Part shown: positions 36,748-44,375 of the stretch, in pieces
How positions within the stretch are numbered: the first letter of the stretch is position 1
Layout of the letters: every line of letters begins with the position of its first letter
Origin: JAEDHM01 sp964368645
Lineage (GTDB): Bacteria > Bacillota > Clostridia > Christensenellales > CAG-1252
Length of the DNA stretch: 64,000 bases
Direction: 5' to 3'
NCBI GenBank assembly: GCA_964368645.1
Contig: CAYJBY010000006.1
Span: 50,428 to 114,427, forward strand
Translations under genes and position numbers: made by a program
Notes under the pieces: model-generated
Database searches by the model: none
What the model was told of the DNA's origin: nothing
What the model saw: the letters and a program-made list of their open reading frames with translations, nothing else

Positions 36748-37442
36748 GTCACTCTGAGGAGTGATCTTGTTTTACATTGTCATTCTGAGGAGCAACCTTG
36801 TTGTGACGAAGAATCTCGCGTTTACGCGCTCTTTCTTTATCCTTGTCACTATCCTTTCTCTATCCTTGTCACGTTTTCGCTCCATATCCTCAACAAAAAA
36901 AGACAGAAACGCCACACAAAAAAACAACCCCACTGCCTGTCACGATAAATCCGAAAACAAGCATTACTCCACACTGTCATTCTGAGGAACAATCTATTGT
37001 GACGAAGAATCTCGCGTTTACGCGCTCTTTCTTTATCCTTGTCACTATCCTNNNNNNNNNNNNNNNNNNNNNNNNNNNNNNNNNNNNNNNNNNNNNNNNN
37101 NNNNNNNNNNNNNNNNNNNNNNNNNNNNNNNNNNNNNNNNNNNNNNNNNNNCACTGTCATTCTGAGGAACAATCTATTGTGACGAAGAATCTCGCGTTTA
37201 CGCGCTATCTCTATATCCTTGTCACGTTTCCTCCCCACCCTTATGTCCACGCTCTGTCCTTGTTACAGTTCTTTCTCTAGCCTTGTCACACCCATCTACC
37301 CTTATCTTCCACCCTCCGTCCTCATTACATTTTTCTCTATCCTTATCACTGCTCTTTCTCTATCCTTATCACTGCTCTTTCTCTATCCTTATCACATTAT
37401 TCCTCTATCCTTATCACAATTACTTTTTCTCTATCCGTGTCG
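36748..37442. repeat. R-type arms plus pyrimidine-rich tandem repeat, around a scaffold gap
   Basis: Left R arms start at 36748 (degenerate), 36779, 36976 and 37156. A degenerate tandem repeat of about 23 bp (CTCTATCCTTATCACTGCT) runs from 37335 to 37442, with related CTTTATCCTTGTCAC pieces before and after the gap. A shorter direct repeat, CCATATCCTCAACAAAAA, lies at about 36632 and 36883. Between 36609 and 37487 I see no gene. Confidence 0.8.
37052..37151. other. Scaffold gap (100 N)
   Basis: 100 N; the sequence on its right repeats the R arm found 80 bases before its left edge. Confidence 0.98.
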
Positions 37443-37487
37443 CGCTTCTTTTCGTTCCTCACACTTTCGCCATCAATAAGGAAAATT

Positions 37488-37509
37488 TTAACCGACTAAA
37501 GTCGGTTAA
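37488..37509. promoter_or_regulatory. Perfect 10-bp inverted repeat next to the parS site
   Basis: The arms TTAACCGACT and AGTCGGTTAA are separated by AA. There is no T-run typical of a terminator, so it may be a protein-binding site. Confidence 0.45.
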
Positions 37510-37527
37510 TCGAAAAGCAGAAAACAC

Positions 37528-37541
37528 GTTCCACGTGGAAC
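37528..37541. promoter_or_regulatory. parS-type site 1 (ParB/Spo0J binding)
   Basis: GTTCCACGTGGAAC is a perfect 14-bp palindrome. It equals the core of the known Pseudomonas parS and differs from the Bacillus consensus TGTTTCACGTGAAACA only at the two symmetrical positions next to CACGTG. Confidence 0.7.
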
Positions 37542-37543
37542 AT

Positions 37544-37579
37544 AAAAAACGCGGCACCAGTTAAGATACCGCGTTTTTT
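37544..37579 (-). terminator. Terminator of the pfs-luxS operon
   Basis: AAAAAACGCGG (37544-37554) pairs with CCGCGTTTTTT (37569-37579) across a 14-base loop. On the minus strand it follows the luxS stop by about 20 bases. Confidence 0.85.
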
Positions 37580-37598
37580 GTCGATTATTGATTGATAA

Positions 37599-38030
37599 TT
37601 ACAGATTTTCCGTCAAAACCTGCAAATATGCCTGCATTTCCTCACGTGCGCCTTTAAGACTGTGGCTTCTGTAATTGCCGCACTCTTTTTTGCCCGAACC
37701 GGGGATTTTGTCCACCGTAAGCGAGGTTTTTAAGCATTCTGCGGTGAGTTTTTTCGCTTCCTCAGGCTCGATTCCCTTAAGGAGAAGATAAAAACCCGTT
37801 CTGCACCCCATCGGTCCAAAGTAGATAACCGAATCCTTGGCATAGCTGTTGCGGATAACCGTTGCGAAGATATGCTCAACCGTGTGCATAGCGGCAATTT
37901 TAAGATAATCACCGCCGTTGGGAATCTTAAACCGCAGGTCGTAGGTGAATATGTCGTCCTTAACGCCCGAAAGGTAAAAGCCCTTGGGGTGGTTGTCGTG
38001 GTCTATCAAAAAAGATTTAATCGTTTCCAT
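37599..38030 (-). CDS. luxS: S-ribosylhomocysteine lyase LuxS
   Basis: This 143-residue enzyme converts S-ribosylhomocysteine to homocysteine and the precursor of autoinducer AI-2. All active-site parts are visible: metal ligands H49 and H53 in HTVEH, C117 in KKECGNY, the catalytic base E52, and C76 in GPMGCRTGFYL. ATG 38030 (METIKSF) is chosen because GGAG lies 8 bases before it and homologues start there. It follows the pfs gene by 2 bases, so both consecutive steps of S-adenosylhomocysteine recycling are made from one transcript. Confidence 0.95.
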   Translation of the reverse strand: METIKSFLIDHDNHPKGFYLSGVKDDIFTYDLRFKIPNGGDYLKIAAMHTVEHIFATVIRNSYAKDSVIYFGPMGCRTGFYLLLKGIEPEEAKKLTAECLKTSLTVDKIPGSGKKECGNYRSHSLKGAREEMQAYLQVLTENL

Positions 38031-38032
38031 TG

Positions 38033-38701
38033 TTATTCTCCAAGTAAAAAATCGTAAATAATATCCGAACAATCCGATATGTTGTGACTGTTGGCGGCAA
38101 ATGCGGCGGTGGAATCTCCTTCAACGCCGTCCGAAATCAGTTTAACCATTGCAAAGGGTATTCCACTGCGTTTTGCAACGAGAGCAATGCCTGCGCTCTC
38201 CATATCGCATATAGACGCGTTAAAGGCTTCCGCGATACGCGTTTTATCCTGTTGGTTGGATACGAAGGAGTTACCGCAAGCGATTACAGCCGAGGGCAAG
38301 TTCTTTGCAAGCTTTTCCGTATAATAAGGATCAGCCTCTATGTATGCGGAGTCAAGGCAGTCGTGTTTGCCTAAGGGCTCTCCGAAAGCGGTCAAATCGT
38401 AGTCGTGCTGAACAACGCTCTTAACCGTAATAATGTCGGATACTCCTAGATTTTTCACCAAGCCGCCAACGTATCCGTAATTAAGCAGAAGCTCTGCCTT
38501 GTAATTAGCTACAAGTATTGCCGCCGCAGACGCCGCCTCGGACACTCCTGCGCCGCAATCAGCTATAACGGCAGTGTTTTCGCCAACCTTATAGACGTTA
38601 AAATCCACTCCGCAAAGACGGTTTTCCTCAATCGGCGCACCTAATCTGCTTTTTAGGTACTCGCTTTCTCTTTTCAGGGCTACGACTATGCCTATTATCA
38701 T
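38033..38701 (-). CDS. mtnN: 5'-methylthioadenosine/S-adenosylhomocysteine nucleosidase
   Basis: This 222-residue enzyme removes adenine from S-adenosylhomocysteine and methylthioadenosine in the cytoplasm. It shows E12, E168 in CDMESAG and D191 in LISDGVEGD, which correspond to the three key residues of the family, and the YVGGL loop. GAGGAG precedes ATG 38701. Its product is the LuxS substrate, and luxS follows in the same operon (classic pfs-luxS pair). No promoter was clear; the leader contains the short inverted repeat GTTATCGTATAAC. Confidence 0.95.
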   Translation of the reverse strand: MIIGIVVALKRESEYLKSRLGAPIEENRLCGVDFNVYKVGENTAVIADCGAGVSEAASAAAILVANYKAELLLNYGYVGGLVKNLGVSDIITVKSVVQHDYDLTAFGEPLGKHDCLDSAYIEADPYYTEKLAKNLPSAVIACGNSFVSNQQDKTRIAEAFNASICDMESAGIALVAKRSGIPFAMVKLISDGVEGDSTAAFAANSHNISDCSDIIYDFLLGE

Positions 38702-39174
38702 TACTTTCTCCTCGGTTATACCCTGTTATCGTATAACGCCTTGCTTTATTCTTATTCTGTATGGCTTTGAGTTCTAATCGGGATTTCGGTCATCAAGCCA
38801 TTACGACCACCGCAAGAACCTTTGAATTTTGCCTTAATTTAGGGACGAACGACTTTTTGCACTTCGATATTCCTTGGTATCACCGCAATTATTTGCGTTT
38901 TCGCTCCACACTTACCGTCTTACGGTTACGTTTCAGCCTAACCTTAATCGTTCTATCCTGCAATCTTACAGCTCCGTTAATGTCGGTCTGCTTTCCGCTA
39001 CGTTACCGTCCGAATTTTATAACGCGTCCGCTTACCTCAATTGTTTCGGCTCTATCGTCTTATTATTCCGCTCAAGTATCCGAGCAAATTGCTTACGGGA
39101 TATTTCCCATTATTCGCTATTTTTTTCAAGTATTCCCTTGGGAGCCGTTACATATAGATATTCGAGGTAACGCT
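38702..39174. other. Gene-free stretch before the BofA-like gene
   Basis: A long open frame (from 38761) runs into the bofA-like gene in the same phase, but its translated residues look unlike a protein (many rare Arg and Cys, no family) and no ribosome binding site supports its ATG. The sequence is also unlike the R and E repeats. It may be a long untranslated region, a decayed gene or an RNA; I cannot decide. Confidence 0.4.
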
Positions 39175-39423
39175 ATGGAGCTTTACGAATTGATTATCGC
39201 GCTGACGTTGGGGATACTAACCCTGCTTGCCGCGCTGTGGCTTTTTGGAGCCAAGCGCAGATTTGTCATAGGTATGACGGTTAATTCCGCATTATCCGTA
39301 CTTACACTGTATCTGTGCGCCGAGGTTTTCGGCACGGTGCTTAAGCTGAACGCCTTTACTCTTTATCTATCCGCATTATTCGGCTTTGCAGGCGTGGGAG
39401 CGTGTTTTGCCGTGCTGGCATAA
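39175..39423 (+). CDS. BofA-like small membrane protein
   Basis: The 82-residue protein has an N-terminal hydrophobic helix (LIIALTLGILTLLAALWLFG), a basic AKRR, and two further hydrophobic segments with conserved-looking Asn and Gly (MTVNSALSVLTLYL, LNAFTLYLSALFGFAGVGA). This matches the pattern of BofA, which in Bacillus inhibits pro-sigma-K processing in the outer forespore membrane. ATG 39175 is taken because GAGG stands 7 bases before it. In Bacillus bofA follows recR; here it is alone, converging on a dehydrogenase gene, with a parS-type site just after its stop. A role in sporulation is inferred. Confidence 0.65.
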   Translation: MELYELIIALTLGILTLLAALWLFGAKRRFVIGMTVNSALSVLTLYLCAEVFGTVLKLNAFTLYLSALFGFAGVGACFAVLA

Positions 39424-39427
39424 CGCC

Positions 39428-39441
39428 GTTCCACGTGGAAC
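39428..39441. promoter_or_regulatory. parS-type site 2 (ParB/Spo0J binding)
   Basis: An identical GTTCCACGTGGAAC palindrome, 1.9 kb from site 1, between two convergent genes. The flanking C before and AT after are the same in both sites. Confidence 0.7.
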
Positions 39442-39487
39442 ATATTTTGCCGAATTATGACTTTTTTCGTGTTTTTGCGGAAGTTTT

Positions 39488-39512
39488 AAGCATTTACTTA
39501 TAGTAAATGCTT
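39488..39512. terminator. Hairpin overlapping the end of the DAP dehydrogenase gene
   Basis: AAGCATTTAC (39488-39497) pairs perfectly with GTAAATGCTT (39503-39512) around a TTATA loop that contains the stop codon. It lacks a long T run, so termination is only possible. Confidence 0.4.
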
Positions 39513-40463
39513 AATTGCCTCGTTAATATCTATATCCGTCATATAGGACACAGGTACGTCGAAAACGGTTTTCGCGCCCTTCAAGCCCTCTGCGCTCATT
39601 CTGGCCGCCGCGCGGACGTAGGAGAGAACCAGAGCCGCGGTGAAGTCGGGATTAGAGCCTAAATTGATATCCAGCTCCGCGGTGTGAGCTGTGCCGTTAA
39701 TACTGCCGCTTCTTATCACCATACCGCCGTGGGGCATACCCGAATGCTCCTTGACAAAGGTTTCCTCATTGATAAAGTGAACAACGGTTTCGTACTCGTC
39801 GAAGTAATAGGGCATCGTCTTGATTTCTTTTTCGATACGAGCCTTGTCCGCTCCGTCCTCGGCAACCACGAAGCACTCTCTAAGGTGCTTATCCCCTGCC
39901 GCCAAGACAGGACGTTCCCCTGCTCTTACGCTGTCCAGCGCACTCTGCTTGGGAATGGTGTACTGCTTTCCGTTCTTCACGCCCTCGATACGTCTGATTG
40001 CGTCACTGTGCCCTTGGCTTACGCCCTTACCCCAGAAGGTATAGCTGTCGCCGTCCTCTATCGCGGTGGCGAACAGTAGGCGCATATAGCTGAACAGACC
40101 GGGATCCCAGCCTGCGGAAATTATGGATACCGTGCCGTTTTTGACGGCGATAGAGTCCATATCCTTGTAGTAATCGGGAATCAACGCGTGAGTGTCGAAA
40201 CTGTCAACGGTGTTAAAAATGCCTGCGAGCTGACGTCCTTGAACCGGCACGTCGTTAGCCGAACCGCTGCAAATCGCCATTACGTCGATTTTACCCTTAT
40301 AGCTTTCAAAATCCGAATAAGATACGCAGGGCGTGCCCAAATCGGAGGTAACGCCGTCACGTCTTGTGAACACTGCGACAGGAACGATATCCTTTGCCTT
40401 GACCGCGAGCTTTTCCAACGCTTTCCCTAGGTTGCCATAGCCGGTAATGCCTAATCTAATCAT
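39498..40463 (-). CDS. ddh: meso-Diaminopimelate dehydrogenase
   Basis: This 321-residue NADPH enzyme makes meso-diaminopimelate directly from tetrahydrodipicolinate, a one-step branch of the lysine and peptidoglycan pathway. It has the dinucleotide motif GITGYGNLGKAL at residues 4-15, AVFTRRD (phosphate-binding Arg pair), and the family blocks SAGWDPGLFSYMR and WGKGVSQGHSDAIRR. The start MIRLGI at ATG 40463 has AAGGAG before it; a longer frame would pass through the promoter. The gene is monocistronic with its own promoter. Presence of this enzyme fits a cell wall with DAP-type peptide. Confidence 0.95.
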   Translation of the reverse strand: MIRLGITGYGNLGKALEKLAVKAKDIVPVAVFTRRDGVTSDLGTPCVSYSDFESYKGKIDVMAICSGSANDVPVQGRQLAGIFNTVDSFDTHALIPDYYKDMDSIAVKNGTVSIISAGWDPGLFSYMRLLFATAIEDGDSYTFWGKGVSQGHSDAIRRIEGVKNGKQYTIPKQSALDSVRAGERPVLAAGDKHLRECFVVAEDGADKARIEKEIKTMPYYFDEYETVVHFINEETFVKEHSGMPHGGMVIRSGSINGTAHTAELDINLGSNPDFTAALVLSYVRAAARMSAEGLKGAKTVFDVPVSYMTDIDINEAIKHLL

Positions 40464-40491
40464 AGCCGATTCTCCTTGTGTTTTTGCTTTT

Positions 40492-40520
40492 ATTTTACAC
40501 GATTTGAGGCTCACTGTAAA
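40492..40520 (-). promoter_or_regulatory. ddh promoter
   Basis: TTTACA (40515-40520) and TAAAAT (40492-40497) on the minus strand with a 17-base spacer. Confidence 0.7.
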
Positions 40521-40689
40521 ATATATGGAAGAAAAAAATGCGTTTTACAAAATGTTTTTTGTCCTTACGCCGTCTGTTCTCGTCCTATCGGTTGTTTCTT
40601 CAGAAAACACCTTCGCCGCACCGCACAAATATCCCGACGGCCACCCACCAAAAAACGGTGAACGCGCTCTCCGAAAGGCGGTAAACAAC

Positions 40690-40830
40690 CGTTTCGATAA
40701 CAGCATTGAACACGCCCCGACAAGCACCCCTGCGAACACCCGAAAGCACCCCGTCAGCACCCACTGACAAGCACCCCTACGATACCCTTGAACACACCCC
40801 GACAAGCTCCCGAAAATACCCCCAAAATAT
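40690..40830. repeat. C-rich degenerate repeats
   Basis: The pieces GACAAGCACCCCT and AACACCCCGACAAGC recur several times between about 40690 and 40830; the minus strand carries repeated GGGGTGC. The rest of 40464-40909 holds the ddh promoter and the next gene's promoter. Confidence 0.55.
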
Positions 40831-40857
40831 TCGTTTTTCCGCAAAAATCCACAGGGC

Positions 40858-40886
40858 TTGCAAATCCGCACGGAATATAGTATAAT
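40858..40886 (+). promoter_or_regulatory. Promoter of the Ig-like lipoprotein gene
   Basis: TTGCAA (40858-40863), 17 bases, TATAAT (40881-40886). The leader is about 17 bases and contains GAGGG. Confidence 0.75.
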
Positions 40887-40909
40887 TAATACCAAGTGAG
40901 GGAATTATT

Positions 40910-43900
40910 ATGAGGAAATTTTTGACTTGCGTTATATTGTGCGTACTGATAACGGCTTTAGCCGTTAGCTTAACGGCTTGCGGTCTTTTGACTCCTCCCG
41001 ACGCGACCTTTTCGGTCAAGCTGATTAACGACGGCAAGGAGCTTACCACCCTTTCGTCGCAGGAGTTTTTCGACGGACTTCAGCCCTACGTCAAGACAGG
41101 CTACGTTATGACCTTTTACACCGATTCCGCAATGAGCCTTGAGGTGAAAATCACCTCTGCCTCCGAGCTTAGCGGATTGGCGGAGCAAGCGGAAAACGGT
41201 GTTTTGACTCTTTATCTGAAATACAAGGAGGAGAACCCCGCCTCGGGCGACGAGCCTGCGAGAGTCAACGGTATCGCCTTCGTATCAGGCAAAACCACCT
41301 TTTATATGGGCGAGGAGCTTACCACTGCGGACTGGACGGTCAACGCCCTCTACACAGACGGCACCTCTTGCGCCCTAACCCCCTTGGAATACACCGTCAG
41401 CGGCTACAATAAGGACGTGGCGCAGTCCTTCAACGCCACCGTCACCCTCAGCGCAAACGTGGGTATAACCTGCAACGTCACCGTAACCTACGTCAAGGTC
41501 GCACGCCGCTTAGGCGTCAAAAACGCCACAAGACTTTTCGTCAATAACGAGGTTTTCTCTATGGGCGCGGACGCGCTTGTGGAAGTTTATTACACCGCGT
41601 CTCCCGAACTCAACGAATCCGGCGACGCAGTGGCGGCAAGGGATTACACGATAGACAGCTCCGCTTTCAGACGGGGCGTTCCCGGAGAGTACGCAATCAA
41701 GGTCTATATCACCTCTCTGCCCGATGTGTTCGCCACCTATAAGGTGGCGGTTAGGGCTTTACCCGTATCGGTTTCGGTATCGGACTATTGCCCCACCGTG
41801 ACCTATCTCGGCAACTATCAGGAGGGTAATATCAAGGTCGCCCTCAACTTCGCGGACGGCTCCTCACGCGCTCCCGACGCCAACGAAAGCACCGCCGTTG
41901 CCCTAGACAAAACCGCCCTTAACTCAAATGCGGCGGTAGGCACCACAGGCACTGTCACGCTGAAATTCCACTACTCCTACGCCTTTTCGATAGACGGCAT
42001 TACCGCCGTCAGAGCGGTGGAGTTATCGGTGCCGTTCTCGGTCACGGTAGCCTCGCGTATCACCGAACTGCGGCTTTCGGAATATCCGACGAGCTTTGAA
42101 TACAAGCAACCCTTCACCAGCGAGGGCTTAACCGTCACCGCCGTGTATTCGGACGGACGGGAAAGCGTTTTGGCGGCAGAGGATTACACGGTGGACAGCT
42201 CCGCGTATTTAGCGGCAATCGGGGCAGGCACCTACGAAATCATCGTCAGCGGCAAGGAGGGCGGCAGAGCCAATTATCAGGTTTCCGTCAACCCTCCCGT
42301 GCGCAAACAGCTTATTACCACGGGAATCCCCGACGTACCCTTCGCCCAAAATCTCACTTCCGCATACATCGCCAACCTTATCCGCGGCAAGACCGTTAAA
42401 GCGGAATACGTTTACGGCTACTATTCCGAGGAAGTACCGTCCTACGGCGTGACTTACGAGGTCACGAATTACAGCCCCTACCGCAGCGGAACCCAAACCG
42501 TCACCCTCACGGCAGGCGGCGTCAGCGGCACCCTGACGGTCAATCTGGCAACCCCCTTAATAGTCAGCGTCACCAACCGCACCTCACTACCCTCGGAAGC
42601 CCTGCTCGCCTCGATAACCGACTTTGCTTACGATATGCAAATGCCCACAGCGGAGGGCTTCGACCTATACGTTTACCGCTATTTCGGCGAGCCTGCGGAG
42701 CTTGCGCTCAGTTCCTCTGCGGAGGACGTTTGGTTAGCGAAAAGCGTAGTCGCCGAAAACGGCGTTTGGCGCAAAGTATCCTTTACCGCACAGCCCCTTA
42801 GCTACATCGGAATGGTTTACGACGAGAACGGCGCAAGGCTAAGCGGAGTCACGATAAAAGCCGTAGGCTATGACGCCGAGGCAATCAGCAACGCGGACGG
42901 CGCGTTCCGACTGGTATTCTCCGCACTGGGCGCGGATACGCCCGTTTTCGCGGCGGAACAGGACGGCTACGTTTTCTCCATCAACACAGGCTCGGAATAT
43001 CTGGAATTTACCCGTAACGCACAGCCGCTATGCACGCTTACCGGCACGGTGACGGCGGACTCCGCCCCTGCGGAAGACGGAACCTTAACCATAAGCGACG
43101 GCGAATGCCTGCTATTGGGCTCCGTGCAAAACGGCTCTTTCATTATCCACGTTCCCGTAGGCAAAGCCTACACCGTGATATACAGCCGCGACGGCAGGGA
43201 ATATTACGGAACGCTGTCCTCGGCAACCGCCGAAGCAGGCAGAACGCTTAACGTCCCTCTCTCGCTGTCCTCGGACGACGGCGACGTGGATTACAAGCTG
43301 ATTACCGTGGATTTCGCCCAAACCCTCAAGGATATGACCGTAACTCTCACCTCGGGCAATAAGGTGGTGGACACCTACACGGCAGGCGAGGGCAGTACCG
43401 TCAGAGTGCCTGTGGATTTTGAGGGCAAAATCACCTTTACCAAGCTCAATTCTCAATTTATCGGCAGTTACGAATACCGCAACGGCAAGCTAAGCGGCGC
43501 GGTTTATCAGGGAGCAAGCACCACAGTCAAGGTGGTTTCGCCCTTGGACGTGACGGTGTATATAGACGTATTGGACGCAGGCGTTACCTACGATTTGCAG
43601 GTAGAAGACGGTACGGGGGAAAAGGCGTTTTTACTGCCTGTGGATAACGGCGGTCTTCCCCAAATTTCCACTCTTATCGCATACGGCAACGGCGTTTTGC
43701 AGGAAAGCTGGCAGTACTCCGCGGAAACGGGCTGTATAACCCTCACCCTCAGATCGGGCAACGCGGAGCAGTATCCGACCTACAAAATTTACGGCATAGT
43801 TACCAACCTGATAACAGGCAGTTCCATCAAGGGAGCAGAGGTGGCAATTTCGGTAGGCGACAGCACGATTTCGATGAATACGGACGCCTTCGGCACCTAT

Positions 43901-44206
43901 TGCATTACCCTTAACGGAACGGGCACTTTGTCGGCAACGGTATTGGGCGTGGAGTGCTGTGCATACAGCGGTCATATCGACTGGACGGAACCCTACAATA
44001 CCATACTCCGTGCGGATTTAGCCGTTTTCGCCGACTTCAAGCTGTCGGAGCTGACAACGGTGGAAGTGGGCGACTTGTGGTACTTCTTCGACGCGGACGC
44101 CAAGGAGCTTAAACCCTATACGGCGACCACGGTCAGCGCGGACAAACTGCTTTTGGTAAGGGAAAGGGCGGGCGAGAGGAGCGTAATCCTCATTCCCTGC
44201 GAATAA
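40910..44206 (+). CDS. Large lipoprotein with bacterial Ig-like and carboxypeptidase-regulatory-like domains
   Basis: The 1098-residue protein has a lipoprotein signal with lipobox LTAC (Cys24), so it should be attached to the outer face of the membrane. About four bacterial Ig-like (group 3) domains follow between residues 115 and 465, each with the pattern of a strand, FxxGExLTxxxLTVxAxYxDG and SxYTV; for example YEYKQPFTSEGLTVTAVYSDG-type sequence near residue 400. Two beta-sandwich domains resembling carboxypeptidase-regulatory/transthyretin-like folds appear at about 645-720 (GMVYDENGARLSGVTIKA) and 980-1040 (GIVTNLITGSSIKGAEVAI). No enzyme motif is seen. It is probably a structural or binding surface protein, in the same direction as two lipoprotein proteases. 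Confidence 0.85.
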   Translation: MRKFLTCVILCVLITALAVSLTACGLLTPPDATFSVKLINDGKELTTLSSQEFFDGLQPYVKTGYVMTFYTDSAMSLEVKITSASELSGLAEQAENGVLTLYLKYKEENPASGDEPARVNGIAFVSGKTTFYMGEELTTADWTVNALYTDGTSCALTPLEYTVSGYNKDVAQSFNATVTLSANVGITCNVTVTYVKVARRLGVKNATRLFVNNEVFSMGADALVEVYYTASPELNESGDAVAARDYTIDSSAFRRGVPGEYAIKVYITSLPDVFATYKVAVRALPVSVSVSDYCPTVTYLGNYQEGNIKVALNFADGSSRAPDANESTAVALDKTALNSNAAVGTTGTVTLKFHYSYAFSIDGITAVRAVELSVPFSVTVASRITELRLSEYPTSFEYKQPFTSEGLTVTAVYSDGRESVLAAEDYTVDSSAYLAAIGAGTYEIIVSGKEGGRANYQVSVNPPVRKQLITTGIPDVPFAQNLTSAYIANLIRGKTVKAEYVYGYYSEEVPSYGVTYEVTNYSPYRSGTQTVTLTAGGVSGTLTVNLATPLIVSVTNRTSLPSEALLASITDFAYDMQMPTAEGFDLYVYRYFGEPAELALSSSAEDVWLAKSVVAENGVWRKVSFTAQPLSYIGMVYDENGARLSGVTIKAVGYDAEAISNADGAFRLVFSALGADTPVFAAEQDGYVFSINTGSEYLEFTRNAQPLCTLTGTVTADSAPAEDGTLTISDGECLLLGSVQNGSFIIHVPVGKAYTVIYSRDGREYYGTLSSATAEAGRTLNVPLSLSSDDGDVDYKLITVDFAQTLKDMTVTLTSGNKVVDTYTAGEGSTVRVPVDFEGKITFTKLNSQFIGSYEYRNGKLSGAVYQGASTTVKVVSPLDVTVYIDVLDAGVTYDLQVEDGTGEKAFLLPVDNGGLPQISTLIAYGNGVLQESWQYSAETGCITLTLRSGNAEQYPTYKIYGIVTNLITGSSIKGAEVAISVGDSTISMNTDAFGTYCITLNGTGTLSATVLGVECCAYSGHIDWTEPYNTILRADLAVFADFKLSELTTVEVGDLWYFFDADAKELKPYTATTVSADKLLLVRERAGERSVILIPCE

Positions 44207-44303
44207 ACCGCCGTTTTTTGGCAGTTACGCTTAAATTTTTTTAAGGAAAGTCCAAGCAATGTGAGGGTTGAGTTAAATCTCCCCCATATAGGGGCAAAGT
44301 GGG

Positions 44304-44332
44304 TTGACGAACCCGAATCAAGTCAATATAAT
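44304..44332 (+). promoter_or_regulatory. Promoter of the first lipoprotein protease
   Basis: TTGACG (44304-44309), 17 bases, TATAAT (44327-44332). Confidence 0.75.
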
Positions 44333-44375
44333 TACGGCATAAGCGTTCAATCGGACGGCTTAAAGCGAGGCATTT

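Noticed and set aside
36498..37280. Several open frames crossing the R repeats and the N gap
   Set aside because: They consist of repeat sequence, shift between copies and include N-derived residues.
37335..37442. 23-bp tandem repeat considered as a CRISPR or iteron array
   Set aside because: No spacers and irregular unit lengths; a low-complexity pyrimidine repeat explains it.
38761..39423. 220-residue reading of the BofA-like gene from an upstream ATG
   Set aside because: No ribosome binding site at 38761 and protein-unlike composition; only the last 82 residues match BofA.
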